47,500 nucleotides of DNA from Tubiluchus corallicola (taxonomy: Eukaryota; Priapulida; Priapulimorpha; Priapulimorphida; Tubiluchidae). Shown here one piece after another: positions 10,905 to 24,200 of this stretch. The stretch spans positions 243,005-290,504 of the forward strand of contig JAQGDQ010000119.1 in the NCBI GenBank assembly GCA_030141605.1, read 5' to 3'. Within the stretch, counting starts at the first letter, position 1. Each line of letters opens with the position of its first letter. A program made the translations under genes and the position numbers. The notes beneath the pieces were generated by a model. That model did not search any database and had not been told where the DNA came from. It saw nothing but the letters and a program-made list of their open reading frames with translations.

Positions 10905-12835
10905 TCACTGATATGTAACAAAAAGAGGATCTCCAACTTTTATTGCTCCAAGTTCATCCATGGAAAGATAAACACCCATCATTCCATTATCTCCATATAC
11001 GGCTTTTTCTCGAAATGATGCTGGTCTGTATCTAAAAATGTAATAAATTGTAATCATATTAACACGTTTTCACTGTTGACAACAAAGCTCAAGCAAACAA
11101 GACTGAAACAATTCAGATCAAAATCAGCAAGCATGACTACGTTTATCATGCGACTATGCCTGGTCCAGTGTTGTTTACTTATGCCAAAACCTGCAGATTA
11201 TTAATGTAATTATGCTCTTGTGTGACTTACCAGTGTACTTGGTGGTCGCAACTAATTCTCATTTGACCATATCTGGGCCAGTGCTATCTAGGTCCCTTAA
11301 TCATATTCCCTATATCGGAGACCCTATAGGATTATATGGGGTATACCCCAATGCTTGCCCTATAAGTTTCATGACACTAAGTACTATAGTTTAAGAGTTA
11401 TTCAAAATTATGATTCTATACCTAACATTAATGATGAAATGAAATGAAAACTAGTCCAGAATGTGAAGCATTGGGTTATTCGCCTATTAGTTTTTTGCCC
11501 AATTGCCTAGATACATCGTTTACAAGACCACTGTCATTGAAATGGCTATCATGACAAACCATCCTCCCCAATTTTTTTCTTTTTAGCTGGTCCAGAAAGT
11601 GAGCTACAACCCTTTAAAATGACTAGCAAAACCCGGCGAGCTTTGGTTGCTTTTCCTGTTACATCGCCACTCGCTATACTTGCAGGATGATTTCAGTCAA
11701 GGTGCAACTATTCTCTATTCCTTTCACTCTTTCCCTCTTTCTCTCCTCCCACTCTCTCTCTCCTCTCTTCTCTCTCCCTCCCCTCTCTCCCTCTGTCTTT
11801 CTCTTCTCTCTTTTATCTCACCCTCTCTGCCTTGGTAACATAGAAAGACATACAGCAACCCGAAAGTGCTTGGAATTACCGCCGATAAACATATGAATTT
11901 TAGTAGCCATACTTTTAGGACCAGACTTGGAAGAAATGGACTAAACATAAGAATGCAATTTATAAAACGTTATAGTTTTGTTTTGCCATAGTTTTTTACA
12001 AACAATCTTGTGAAATTGATCATTAAATTATTAAAAGCATCTGAATGTAATAAAGTCCAGTATTGCACCATTGTCGATATCAACCGCTCAAAGAATTTTT
12101 CCTACTACAATACTTAACTTCGGAAAATCGATCATATTTCGGAGGCAAATAAATTTCTAGAAACACGACTGCGTAGCGGCCGCCACGCTCTAGGCCATGA
12201 CGACCAAGGCGGTATAAAAAAACTGGCTTTTTATAGAAGCTAAGAGGACAGCCATGAACCTAAGATGATAATGATGATGATGACAACAACGACGATGAAG
12301 TTTGCCTCACAATGAGCAAATGACAAAGTCTTGTATTATACAAACATGAATCATAAGAACAACACGCCGAACTGAACGTCTCTATAAAGTTATTTGCAGA
12401 AGAATAACACAAAAATCATCATACGGGCATATCCGCTGCTGGCGGATGAATATCTATGGCAACTGTTATAATCCATGTCGTTACATACATAAAAACTAAG
12501 TTATTAAACGCTAGTGACAAGAATGCCAGCAAGTCGATATATATTTCAAATACAGGTAACACACAGCATACTTACCTTTCTAAACTCTTTTTTAAACTAA
12601 ATTTGGTGTCCATCTGTCCTGTTTCCTGGTCAACACAGGGCAATGTGCAGCGGCCACACCTGAATATCACGCGTCCTGATACATTTTCACCAATCCGGAA
12701 TGTAGACCATTTTTCCTGAAAAATTCGTAGTTAAAGTTCCTTCTTTTGCAAAGTCAGTTAATATTCATTAAATCGTCTTTATTATTGAAGTATTACTAAA
12801 AAGTATTAAACTTCAAAACTTTCTCTCTGTGTCCC

Positions 12836-12914
<79 letters not shown>

Positions 12915-13384
12915 CTCTTTCTCTTTGTCTCTCTCTCCTCGCCCCTCTCTCTCTTTCTCTCTCTATACCGCTCTTTTTCCTATGTGATCTTCTGTAAACT
13001 AGTGTAGTAGTTTAAATTACGCTGATAAATCATCTTACTTCATCAAAAGGTTTACTACAACTGACTAGAATGTTAGGTCTATAGTTTAGTTCAGAAACTT
13101 TTATGTCTGGCACTTGACGAGCAAAATCTTCTACAGATTCCTGGACGATCAAGTGAACTGGAGCAATGTCTTGGTACGCCGTCTAAAATTAATGAAAGTT
13201 TACAATTATTCATTAACAGTTGCCAAAGAAACAGTGTTGGTGTAATCTGTATAAATAAGATTCTGAATAATTTGTATTACATTTTGCAAATTGTAATTTA
13301 TTAATCAACAAGTGAATGCACCATAATTCATATTGCTAGACCTAATAATTGCTGAAGTGGATATTAGTAGAATTTATAGTGGAA

Positions 13385-13419
<35 letters not shown>

Positions 13420-13429
13420 CATTATCATT

Positions 13430-13509
<80 letters not shown>

Positions 13510-13588
13510 ATCATTATCATTATCATTATCATTATCATTATCATTATCATTATCATTATCATTATCATTATCATTATCATTATCATTA

Positions 13589-13621
<33 letters not shown>

Positions 13622-16189
13622 TTTATTATTATTATCATCATCATCACATTGTCAGCATCCCCACCATCACCATCATCATTATCGTTATCATTATCGTCAT
13701 CATTTCATGCATGTAGGTACCTTGTCTTTGCTAAGACATAAATGTTTCACGTGTTCGTTGTCTTTGACGAATCTCAGCTGGAACTCCGGAAGGAAGTACA
13801 TTATTCTACATCCGGATTTCTGCAGACAGGTGGAAATCCAGTCAGCAGCTGCTTCTCCACAGTCACCTCCATGAGCTTCTGTGCGGTGGATTCTGAAACG
13901 GGACGTTGTATTTGTTACATGTGGGGTGACGATGGCTGACTGGTTGGTTGGTTAGTTGACTAGTTGGTTGGTTGGTTCGTTGGTTGGTTGGTTGGTGATT
14001 GGTTGTTTGTTTGTTTGTTTATTTGTTGGTTGGTTGGTTGTTTGGTTGGTTGGTTGGTTGGTTGGTTGGTGGATAGTTGGCTGGTTGGTTGGCTGGCTGG
14101 CTGGTTGATTGGTTGTTTGTCTGTTTGCTTGTTTGTTCGTTGGTTGATTGGTTGGTTGGTTGGCTGGTTGGTTGGTTAATTGATTGGTTGGTTGTTGGTT
14201 GGTGGTTAGTTGGCTGGTTGGTTAGCCGGTTGATTGGTTGGTTGGTGGTTGGTTGGTTAGTTGGTAGTTTGTTTGTTTGTTTGGTTGGTTGGGTGACTGG
14301 TGATTAGTTGGCTGGTTGTTGATTTGTTGGTTGGTTGGTTGGTTGGTTGGTTGGTTCGTTCGTTTGTTCTATTGTTGATTTTCATAGAAGATAAAAAGTA
14401 AGCTAATAATTCAGTTAATTGGTTGGTTAGTTAGTAGTTTGTTTTAGTATGATTGGTTTGTTCTGGTTACTTGATTTGTATTGATACAATCCGCAATTTT
14501 GCAAATGTAAATGTAGTTGTAGTGCCACAGCTATATTGTTGAAGAAACTATAATCAGTAATTCACTACTTTTTGAGGCACTAGTTTGCGATTGTAAGTTC
14601 AATTTATTTTAAAGATAATTTACTCCAACACTGCATTTGTATGAAATTTGTTAACTGCAACTATAAGTTTTGGAAAGCACACTAACTATTAATTTCATAT
14701 ATTGTTACTTTATTCTTGTGACGTTGTCCTCCCCTGGGAAGTCCATGTGGATGGGAAGTTTCAGCGTTTCCATGTTTTCCGCGTTTAAGTGTAACTCGTT
14801 TGCGTGTACGCTGGTGACAATAGTCGCCAATTTTGGCACTCGTCTTTGCGTGAGCATATTTCCCTTTTCATCCACAACTATCCAATGCCTGAAATATTTG
14901 GCAATACATAATGTAAAAAATACATACGTTAATGATAGAGCGGATAGTCATGTGCAGACCCGTCTGGGTTCCATACTCGCTCTGAGTAGTTATTTGCCTT
15001 ATTTATATATACAAACATGGCCGAAACACCTCGGATGGTTCTATGGCTCATCTTAGGGTGATACTCTTGACAATGGATTAATCTCTAGTCACACCACAGA
15101 CATCGCATAGATTATACCTTGGCTTTGAGTGCTAGATTGCGGCCTGTAGTGCGCCGAAGTTATATGAAAAAGAAACTTGTGACGTATAACAGGCCTGTAG
15201 AGGATTTATACCCCTTACATGCACCCAGTACCGGATTATCCTATAAGCTATCACAGGCTGAAGCCTAAGGCCCCTCCAGCTTTGGTAACATTTGGTAAAA
15301 AAATCTGTTCTTCTACTACGATTGAGTTGAAAAATATGCTTATTTGGTTTGCGATAAATAGTAAAATAGTGGTATTTCTTAAAGAATATTTTTATTGCCA
15401 AAGAAAAGATAGTTTATCTAGTTTATTTAAAGAATTTGCAATAAGTTTACTTTAAGCTATGTAAATGTCGCTAAAATATATTACGAGCAAAAAATACTCA
15501 AGACTGGTGCGAGCGAGTTAGAAGGTGGCTCCGTCTGAAGGCCCCATAGTTTCATTAGCAAGGAAGCCCCAAAAGGTCATCCGGTTCCTCCATGTACGCA
15601 CTTTGCACTTCCAACATAAGCATGTTACCGATAATATCAAATTTCTCAAAAAAATAATAATAGAGCGATAAAACATCACGACAGTTTTCAGTGAGCGATA
15701 ACGATGCGCTACAAAGTAACTTACAAACTGATTAAAACGTTGAGTCTCTGACTAACTGACTGAGCCTGACTGGTTGACTGACCGACTGACCGACTGACTG
15801 ACTGATTGACTGACTGACTGACTGACTGACTGACTGACTGACTGACTGACTGACTGAATGAATGCATTAATGCATGAATGAATGAATAATTAATTAATTA
15901 ATTAATTAACTGAATTGACTGATTGACTAGACGACTAACTGAGTACAAGTTACCTGTCGTTTATGTTCTTGTACTGTAATCCCATTTCAAATGAGTCAGC
16001 TTCGGTGGCCTCTATTCCTCTGCACGACTTCACAGGATAAATGTAAATTTTTGTAACTTTCCCAACTTGCACGAATTCTTTCTTTCTCTTTGTCCATTGG
16101 CTGTACAGGTAACCCGCGACTAGCACCCCAGCTACGGTGCCTGCTAGCAGTCTTGCTCCACAGTTGCTACGACACGGCCACCAAGACAT
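10905..16189 (-). CDS. mARC-like MOSC-domain molybdoenzyme, gene A (6 exons, 332 aa)
   Basis: I read six exons: 16189-15954, 14888-14709, 13892-13721, 13182-13039, 12715-12576 and 11031-10905. All junctions are GT..AG and the 999 coding bases close in frame at a TGA. The product matches mitochondrial amidoxime-reducing component. These enzymes reduce N-hydroxylated compounds with electrons from cytochrome b5 and its reductase, and sit in the outer mitochondrial membrane. Visible features are a hydrophobic anchor (residues about 10-28), then the MOSC N-terminal barrel with [12 protein letters not shown] (about 45-56), HWIVVD at the start of exon 2, and [12 protein letters not shown] in exon 3. 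YRPNILV lies in exon 4. Cys267 in GRCTLPCVD aligns with the molybdenum-binding Cys of mARC, and the C-terminus carries VGDPLF. Length matches the family (about 335). Introns hold long simple repeats. Function is inferred from the family. Confidence 0.93.
11708..11832. repeat. Polypyrimidine (TC-rich) tract in gene A intron 5
   Basis: This is an interrupted CT/CCT-rich tract on the plus strand. In the transcript of gene A it would be a GA-rich purine run. The remaining intron (11032-12575) shows nothing recognisable. Confidence 0.8.
12824..12970. repeat. (CT)n array in gene A intron 4
   Basis: A nearly pure CT dinucleotide run (about 12838-12912) is flanked by interrupted CT-rich sequence. 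It starts about 110 bp upstream, in transcript terms, of the exon 5 acceptor. Confidence 0.97.
13387..13705. repeat. (ATC)n and (ATTATC)n array in gene A intron 3
   Basis: Blocks of ATTATC, then pure ATC (about 13431-13507), then ATTATC again, then degenerate copies. The array ends about 15 bp from the splice donor of exon 3 (exon edge at 13721). Poly-His/Ile/Met frames here are artefacts. Confidence 0.97.
13938..14365. repeat. Degenerate (GGTT)n array in gene A intron 2
   Basis: More than 400 bp of GGTT units carry frequent substitutions (GGCT, TGTT, GGTG). It begins about 45 bp from the exon 3 acceptor (exon edge at 13892). The substitutions suggest an old array. Confidence 0.95.
15222..15592. 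mobile_element. MITE-like repeat, copy 1 (gene A intron 1)
   Basis: This segment resembles 34946-35302 in the same orientation. Both start with a block like CCAG..CCGGATTA.CC, both contain an internal GAG(C)GAGTTAG..GGCTCCG-like stretch and a CAT(G/A)..TTTCATTAG stretch, and both end in AAAAGGTCAT. The two ends of each copy are roughly inverted relative to each other, as in a short non-autonomous DNA transposon. No transposase is present. Confidence 0.5.
15745..15935. repeat. (GACT)n array with AATG and TTAA tracts, gene A intron 1
   Basis: GACT units (about 15745-15855) pass into AATG units and then a TTAA run (15888-15909). The repeat zone stops about 15-20 bp from the splice donor of exon 1 (exon edge at 15954). 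Confidence 0.96.
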
Positions 16190-17699
16190 GTTACAGAGTC
16201 AGAAACAGCAGGTGAAGTTAATTTTTTACTTGTTTATTTACCTGCATATAAGAGTTACATTTATAAAAAATAAACTCTTTTATTGCAAAAGAATGAGCAA
16301 AAATGAAAGTAACACTTACATAACTAGGATTGGCAAAAATATCAATTCAGTGCCCCCAACTGATAAAAGAAGGCATTTAGGCCTATTGTATATAGATCTT
16401 CCCTAATGAGGCTAGTGACTGAGTTATAGAAGGTGAGAAAATTTTCAGACACCAAATGAATGTATAGAACATGTTCATGTTATTAAAACAAAATCACAAA
16501 AAGTTTCAAGGAATGCCTGTTTCATCCTCAACTGTAAGTTTTAAAATGTGTAGTTAGCAAAACATATTTTGAACATTTACAACAATGATGACACAAAACC
16601 GATGTTCAAACGCTTTATAATTTGCTTTTATCAACATTAATATGTTCCATATAACCATTCTGCATCTGTTGGTTTTTCTCTTGAGGAACAGTGAAGTTAC
16701 ACTTAACAGGGAAGCAATTTTCTTAGTGAATTACACAGACAAAAAGCCAGAGGAAAAAAACTGAATATATAAATGGATGCCCTTCATCTAAGATTGTCCA
16801 AGAAAATAAGCGTAAAAAGTAGCAGCAAAACGAATGCTACGAGCAAACTCTCAGACAGTGTAGTATCCCGCGAGCCCAAACACAATGAAACCACTATAAT
16901 AATGCGGTAACAATTTATCTCAATCACTAATTAGGTTCTTCTTAGCCACTTGTCACAGTCACCCGCTAGGTACAACGATTACAGTTCATCGACATTCGAC
17001 AACTGTAGTTCCCTTTCTGCAGTTCATGCTGTGTACAAATTTCATAAGCACAATGCACTAGTAAATTAGTAATGCACTGAATTGTGCTGACATCACATGT
17101 AAGGATAAATTTTAAACTTATTTGGTGGCCTGCATTTTGCATATTCATTCAGCAAAGTGTAAATAACAAAGCACAGAAAATTATGAATACTCTCAATAGA
17201 TTTGTAACCGTACAGCTGCATAATCATACTAAAATGCCCGCAGCAGTTATGGAGTGCAGTTGGGTCGATACGAATAACCTTGAAACTAACCCAGCGTTAA
17301 GAAAATCAAGCAAGCTCTCTAGTACGGTCTAGAGTTCACGACTTGGCATGCCAAAACATCCAGCTACTTTAGTACGTTAGTAAAGGTTTTCTCGTCAAAG
17401 TATAATTTTAAATTAAATTCAATTTTTGATGAATTGTTTTGGATTTTTCCAGCGCATACAGGAGACAAAAGGTGTTAACTTATAATAAGTTAAAAAGTAG
17501 ATTTTTTGATTACCCGTTTTACAGAGTTCTCGTAATAATTTATCATTATTACTACCATTACCCTTGCGTATCATTCTTTTAGATCTCTACGGCAATTGAA
17601 CATACAAAATATAATAATCTGATGCTAATAATAATTTATTGACGATTCAGCACACGACCGTTTTACAATTCATTACAATAAATAACAAATACAATGCAA
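16190..17699. other. Upstream region of gene A, no gene seen
   Basis: This lies between the start codon of gene A and a retrotransposon fragment downstream of gene B. It must hold gene A's promoter, but I could not pick out a convincing TATA box or initiator. Short ORFs on both strands show no family motif. Confidence 0.5.
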
Positions 17700-18250
17700 T
17701 AGTAGTAGTAGTAGTACAGTTTATTGACTATAAATACAATGATTAATACAACTGGGTTAGCAGAAAATAATAAAATTTACAGTCCATTCATTATTCTTTT
17801 CAAGAATTTATCACAGATGGATCATATTAGCATATAAAATAATATAGTTGTACTAACTTTATATCATTGAAAAAGTGGTTATACATTTTAGTTTGATGTT
17901 TTAAGCGAATAGTAAACATTAATAAAACCACTGTTAGTTTTGAAAAGTTTGTAGCACTTGAGAGCAAATTTCAAATGCATGGTTGCTCTCCATAATATTA
18001 GACAGTGCAGAAAAGTTCACACTATGATATTTCCTTCTAGTTTCTGTAATTAAGTTACAGTTCATTAATACATGTTTTTCTGTTTGTATCTCTCCGCATG
18101 TACATAGTCTTTGGTTTCTATCTTCGCCATCCCCATCTACCGGTCTCAATTCTTAAGTGATGTGCTTGTAGCCTTAGTCGAGAGAAAGCTATCTTAAATA
18201 CATTACAGTGCGAAAAAGAACTAGGCGGACATAACTGTGCACGTGAGGTG
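17700..18250 (-). mobile_element. 3' fragment of another non-LTR retrotransposon, next to gene B stop codon
   Basis: On the minus strand the translation first reads FSRLRLQAHHLRIETGRWG (about 18200-18130). After a frameshift it reads RLCTCGEIQTEKHVLMNC. Together these form the C-terminal Cys-Cys-His-Cys knuckle typical of many non-LTR reverse transcriptases. The element ends in AATAAA (17720-17725 on the minus strand) followed by a CTA/TAC array (17700-17715), the same tail type as the large element at 1-6723. It is 5'-truncated at about 18250, leaving only about 20 bp before the stop codon of gene B. It is a dead copy. Confidence 0.75.
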
Positions 18251-18264
18251 TATTCGGTGGCTTT

Positions 18265-18274
18265 TTTATTTATT
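18265..18274 (-). promoter_or_regulatory. Candidate poly(A) signals overlapping gene B stop codon
   Basis: On the minus strand AAATAAATAAA spans the TAA stop (18270-18272), so one AATAAA overlaps the stop and a second follows at once. The next sequence downstream is the retrotransposon fragment at 17700-18250, which brings its own AATAAA. Which signal is used cannot be told from sequence. Confidence 0.4.
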
Positions 18275-21200
18275 TGTAAGTAGCAAACACCGGGTCCCCG
18301 ACTTTGATTCTTCCCACTTTATCCGTTGACAGGAAAACTCCCATCATTCCTTTATTCCCGTAGATATGTTTCTCTGCGTCCAAGGGTGGTCTGTACCTAA
18401 AATGAAATAAAAACCTGGTCGTAACATCGTCACTGGTACGTGGTTATGTCGTGTGACTTGTTAGGGTAGATTTTTCATGGTGTCTTGGTGCGAGTTCGAG
18501 TCCCTCTAGCAGCATTTTTGCAATTTGTTTAGCTAACATACAGTTACGAAATAATAGTTACATACTTTCTCTTACAGTTACTTAAAGAAATTGATACACT
18601 ATTAAGATATGATACACAATTACGTATCAAGATTTTACTACGCCCTAGGCTGATAGTTCTGTCCCGCCCATCTCTATTTATGATTGTTTATGTAATGAGG
18701 CAATAAAACAATTACTTGTGGTGTATTAGAAACACTATTAACCTGGTTTCTACGTGGTCATTACAATTACAAGTATTTGCCTAGCGCTTATACTGAAGCA
18801 GGCTGCGCAACTGCTTGCTTGTTGTGTTATACCTTGCACCTTTTCGTTACGTGGCACTTATATGGAAGCTGGGGTCAGTAAACTGCCAGTGGTGTGTTAT
18901 AAAATGTGTCTTTTACGTGAATATTTTCTGAGGCGAGTAAGAAATTTTTCTAAAATGTGACGCCCTCAAACTTTGGCGGCCTAGGATATAGCCTAGTTAG
19001 TCTATTGGTTAATACGCCCCTGGGTGCACTAAAGCCTGTATACCGAATAATGTAAAAAAATTCCTACAGAGTTTATCTTCTCAGTGTTTATTTACTCAAT
19101 CCAAAAACTGATTACAGTAACTCTATGCTACAGTACAGCGGGGCGGTTATTTATAACAAAGTAGATGAAAATTTAAGATTCAAAGCATGTCTAAGGCAAA
19201 TAAATTTTATTCTTCTCTAGAAACATTAGATTTTCTATTATTAACATTAAAATTATTGATCTTTTGTCTGTTTTAAGTCATTTAAAATGACTTAGTTGAA
19301 AGTGGCTTGTATCCCTAGAGATAGGAGAGTGCGCCAATGTGTTAAAGTAAGCGTTCAAAGCGAAAAGCGTGTTTTTTTGCCATTGCCCTTTTACAGCATG
19401 TATATGTACATGTACTTATACATGTAATTAAGTTTTAAGGTTGTGTTTTCCTGTATTTTATGTGTCACACTAATTAAAATTTAACACTTAAACACAGATT
19501 TATTGACTAAAATTTTACAGACTGATCTTTGCCTTATGTATTATTTTACAAACGGTTTTATAATTTGTCTATTTTAGTACATTTGTTTAATTTTGTTAGT
19601 ATTTGTTTTATTAGGATTAATTTTGCAAACAACTTTAACTTGTCTAATTTAGTGCTTTTATCTAATTTTTGCTTTCAGCCTATGTCTAAGTCTACAAAGT
19701 ATAGTATGATTTGCCCGTTTTAGTACTTTAGTCGGTTTTCCGTTTTGTTTAATTTTAAGGCATTTGTGTTTTATTTTTATTTTAACAAATTCTAACATGC
19801 CATGGATCAGTATAGAATTATTGTACATACAATTTAATGTGTTCCATGTAAAAAGTTCTAATCTATTCTATTCTGTTCTATTCTATTCTATTCTGTTCTC
19901 TTCTCTTCTCTTCTCTTCTCTTCTCTTCTCTTCTCTTCTCTTCTCTTCTCTTCTCTTCTCTTCTCTTCTCTTCTCTTCTCTTCTCTTCTCTTCTCTTCTC
20001 TTCCCTTCCCTTCCCTTCCCTTCCCTTCCCTTCCCTTCCCTTCCCTTCTCTTCTCTTCTCTTCCATTCCATTCCATTCCATTCCATTCCATTCCATTCTA
20101 TTCTATTCTATTCTATTACATAATTTAAATTTTTACGTACTTTTCTAGCAATTTCTTTGCGGTAAACTTCTTGTCCATTAGACCAGTTTCTGGATCAACA
20201 CAAGTAAAAGCACAACGGGGACACTGAAACATCACTCTCCCTGAAGCCGTCTGTCCTATTTGATATGCAGACCATTTTTCCTGGAACACAAAATTGCACA
20301 GGCCAATGTAAACTGAGGACAGAAAGTATGAAAACAAACCAGCAAGAGGTTGTTGTTAAAATAATGAAAAAAAAAGCTGAAAGCGACCAGCGTTTTGCCC
20401 AGAATATAGTAACGAAGCGCAGACCGTGTCAAAATTGACACTTCATCATTATAATATAAGTCGGATTTCCTTAATGATGGGAAAAATTACCCTACACTGA
20501 TTGGCTAAAATGAACTATATAATTTATACTGTTATTACAGTGTAGTGCAGATGAAAATGCAGAGTTGTAAATGACTCTCGAATAAATGACAGAAATGACT
20601 CTCGAATCTTGGGCTTGTGACAAAAGGGTTTTCTTTTATTTTGCCAAGCACTTTAACTATATTTAACTCTTTTAAGAGAAATTAATTAAAAATTAATTAA
20701 CTTCCAAAAAACACCTGGCAAACCAAAAAAAAAACAACTTGGATAGGCTAGCTAAGATACATAAAGATGTTCAACAACTTCAACCATATCTAGTCTTTAA
20801 GAGTAGAAGAACTTACACTGCTAGCAGCGGATAGAAGAAGTGGGTAAAATACTCTAATAAATGTCAATTGTTAAACTGCCTGTGATACTAATGCTGGACG
20901 AAAACGTTTAAGCTTCCTCTGCGTGATTCACAGAATTGTCTACTAGACCATACTACGTTCGCTTTTTTAGGAAAACCTGTACAGCCTGTGGAACACTTAG
21001 AGGCAGCCTATCTCGTAGTAGTAATTCACAAAGTTTGTTATAAGTGATATTATAGTTAAAAATGTTCAGCGCCGTGGATTATGCCAGAACTTGAACCAAA
21101 TAAAAATCTCTAGGAACCACGTAGCTATGCATGTGGAATCATCTACCTGTCTATACGTCATAATTTGTTGCCATGACACACACCACGTTATCTTAGCAAT

Positions 21201-24200
21201 CTTTGTGCCTTAGTTACGGCGAAGATACTAGGCACACCATTTGAAGGGCAGAGCTCAGGGCCCACAGAAGTCTTTCATATTTCTTGGAGTTTGTGTGTAA
21301 ACTATGCAGTCTTTTAAGCATGATAATTTCTTGCGATGTCCGTCTTGGCGCGTTTCTGATGTTCCAGGTTTGGGCGACGTTTTAAGTCGTAGATTGAGGA
21401 CTAAAGGTGTCAAACAGGTACAAAACTGGCGTTTTACCCAACAGCATGTGCTAGGAAAGTATAAAAAGGTGTACAAAGTGCCACATACGTGTACATTTTG
21501 GCTTCATGTAGGTTTGGTTTCATGTTGATTTTATGGTGAATGAACACACGTATTTGGCATAACTGCCTATAATTTTGGCTTGTTTTGCAGAACAATAGTA
21601 ATAGTTACATGTAGCTGTACAGTACTGTTTAATTCAATTACTACTTATTTGCACATCTGACAAAATTACATTGTGCTGGGACAATCAGCGCCTAATTACA
21701 AACATTGCCATTCACAATAAAGCACGATGCGACTTATGCTGTACCCAAGTTAGTATTCACACCACAACGCTAAAATTAAAAATTAGTTAATTAAAATAAA
21801 CAAAAACAAGCTTTATGTATAATTACAATCTGCATAAGAGTGAATTACAGTAAAAAAATAAAATAGTAATAGTACAAAACACACGAAACACATTGTACGT
21901 GATATTCAGCTAAACTAGATTCAACTAAAAAATTATAGTGCCAATATTTAAAGTACACATCAAATTAAGGAAATATTTTCAATTTGTCATTAAAATTACA
22001 TCTGTCTAAGGCTGATTTGAAAGCTTTATCAGAGTTTGAACAGCTTCTTCTGGCAGTGAAATCCACAACGATATTGTACGTGCAAAGGAAGTCTTACTGT
22101 AAACGTAGTGTATGCTCTTGATATTGCAATACATGGCTTAAAAAGTCCCTATTCTCTCAGGCGGATGATGTGTTGAAACAGTATCTACAGATGAATGACA
22201 ACCAGGACTCGGAAGAGTTCAAGAACTGGTTGAGGCACAATAGTGGGGCCACCTCGCTCCAGTGTGATAAATGTTGCCAGGCTATGAAAGAATGGAGCGA
22301 AAGTCGCTTCAAATTGCATCCTCACATTGTTAGGGGAATCACGATTTTCTGGTGTGGCTTCTGTCTTGGTGCATGGTTGAAATCACTCGAAGGCTATGCA
22401 CAGAGAGGTTAAAGAATATGTTGTAAAACTTTTGGACAACCGTTGAATGTAAGAGGTAGGTGTTACCATAATGACATCTAAAGCAAATCGGCATTAATTT
22501 AAATGCATAATATTGCTTATATTAATGAACAGTTGATAGTGCTAAGGCAATATTGCAGTTTAAAAATTCCTTCTAGGGTTAAAATAAATTTAACAACAAT
22601 TTATAAAGGTTATTATGAAGATAACAAAGTCAATAATAAAGGCTTTTCACAGTTTCAGCGATTGGAGATGATCGTAAAAAAAGTCAAAAGTTAAGTGTAC
22701 CTAAAACAACTGAAGTTATTGCACTGATGCGGCAGACTGCTTTATCCACATGTCATGTGACGGTTGAAGTTAAGACGCACTTTTCTGGGATTCGCTTAAC
22801 CTTTGACCTACAGCAACTGTGCGTGCACACAACGAAACTGTGAAAAGGCTTATTATGGTACTTGAGTGATTCAGTAAAAAGAAATACACATTACTACTTT
22901 TTATTTCGCGTCACTAAAATATTTTCTCTTTTTTTCCAGGACTCGTTACTGTCCTTTGCTTATGCGCTTTGTACAAAGAGGTTTAAGCCTCCCAGTGGGA
23001 CAATAAGTTTTGGAATAAATAATTGCCATGATGTCAAAACTGCTGTTTGGACTTTCATTGAATAATGTCATGATGGCTGAGTTTCATAATTCCCTACTCT
23101 CTAGAAATTAGGAAGCAGATTAGGGTTAGGATAAGGATTAGGGTTAGGGTTGAGATTAGGATTAGGGTTATGGTATTTAAATTCTGTGGGGAATTGTAAA
23201 CTCCTTCCTAATAATATAATGATAGTTCTTCGATATGACACAAATTTTGCGTTTCTCACTTTGCTTTTAAAATGTTGGTTCTATTACTGTTACTATTACA
23301 TTATTGACCAGACAAATGAGACAAACTTTAAAAAGACAAAAAGTGACCGAAACCCCAGTGGGCAGGGTTAAGCCAAACAAATTTAAATTAAAACATTTGG
23401 TATTATATCAGTCATTTACCTCGTCAAAAGCTTTACAGCCATTTACTACAATATTCGGTCGGTAGTTTAATGCTGAGACATTTATGTCTGGCACTTGATG
23501 AGCAAAATCATCAACAGATTCCTGGGAAACTAAGTGAATGGGACCTTTTCCTTGGTAAGCAATCTGAAAAAAGTGCTGATCTAAGTATGCACAATCAAAA
23601 ACATGCCAAAATGTAACAAACGTTAGAAAATGTATATAATTATTATGGCGTGTACCCAATTCAGCCTCACACAGATGTCGCCACTGACTACTTTTAGCTC
23701 CAGTCATTATCAGTCAATCAATCAATCGATCGATGAATCAGTCGGTCAGTCAGTCGGTCGGTCAGTCAAGTCAGTTAGTCAGTCATTCAGTCAGTCAGTC
23801 AGTCAGTCGATCAGTCAGTCAGTCAGTTAATCAGTCAATCAAGGCAATCATCAGTTTATTTCACACATGAAACTGCACATAGGAAATAAAAGACTATCAT
23901 CTTAAATAGATAAAAATGTTTCTCCACAGTACTGGTCGTGTGATGCTGACATGATCTAAACTTGCTTTTGTCACCCAAAATAGTTGTGGTCATCGATACC
24001 CAACTTTGTCAACTAACATTTTTGCCAAGCCCTTAAAACTTGAATTGAGGATAAGAACAGAGAGGATATGCAACAATGGCTTTTTACTGCTTGATAAGAA
24101 TTTTCGACGTATAAAAATTATTAAAAATCTTGCCTGGTAGTGTTTAGTAATTATTGGACTCCTTTACTCGCTTTTAAAGGGACTTAAAATTGAATTCGCT

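Noticed and set aside
13333-13741. Poly-His, poly-Ile and Asn-Asp ORFs
   Set aside because: They cover the ATC/ATTATC array. The real coding here is gene A exon 3, on the minus strand, from 13721 rightward.
13964-14307. Trp/Leu/Val-rich ORFs that look membrane-spanning
   Set aside because: They are translations of the GGTT array.
18481-18512. tRNA T-arm-like GAGTTCGAGTCC in gene B intron 5
   Set aside because: There is no matching acceptor or D arm within 100 bp upstream.
19764-20123. Ser/Leu/Phe-rich and Arg/Glu-rich ORFs
   Set aside because: They come from the pentanucleotide array in gene B intron 5.
21255-21476. Minus-strand ORF opposite BAF-like exon 1
   Set aside because: It is the shadow of the plus-strand exon, which has the family match, the in-frame upstream stop and the splice site.
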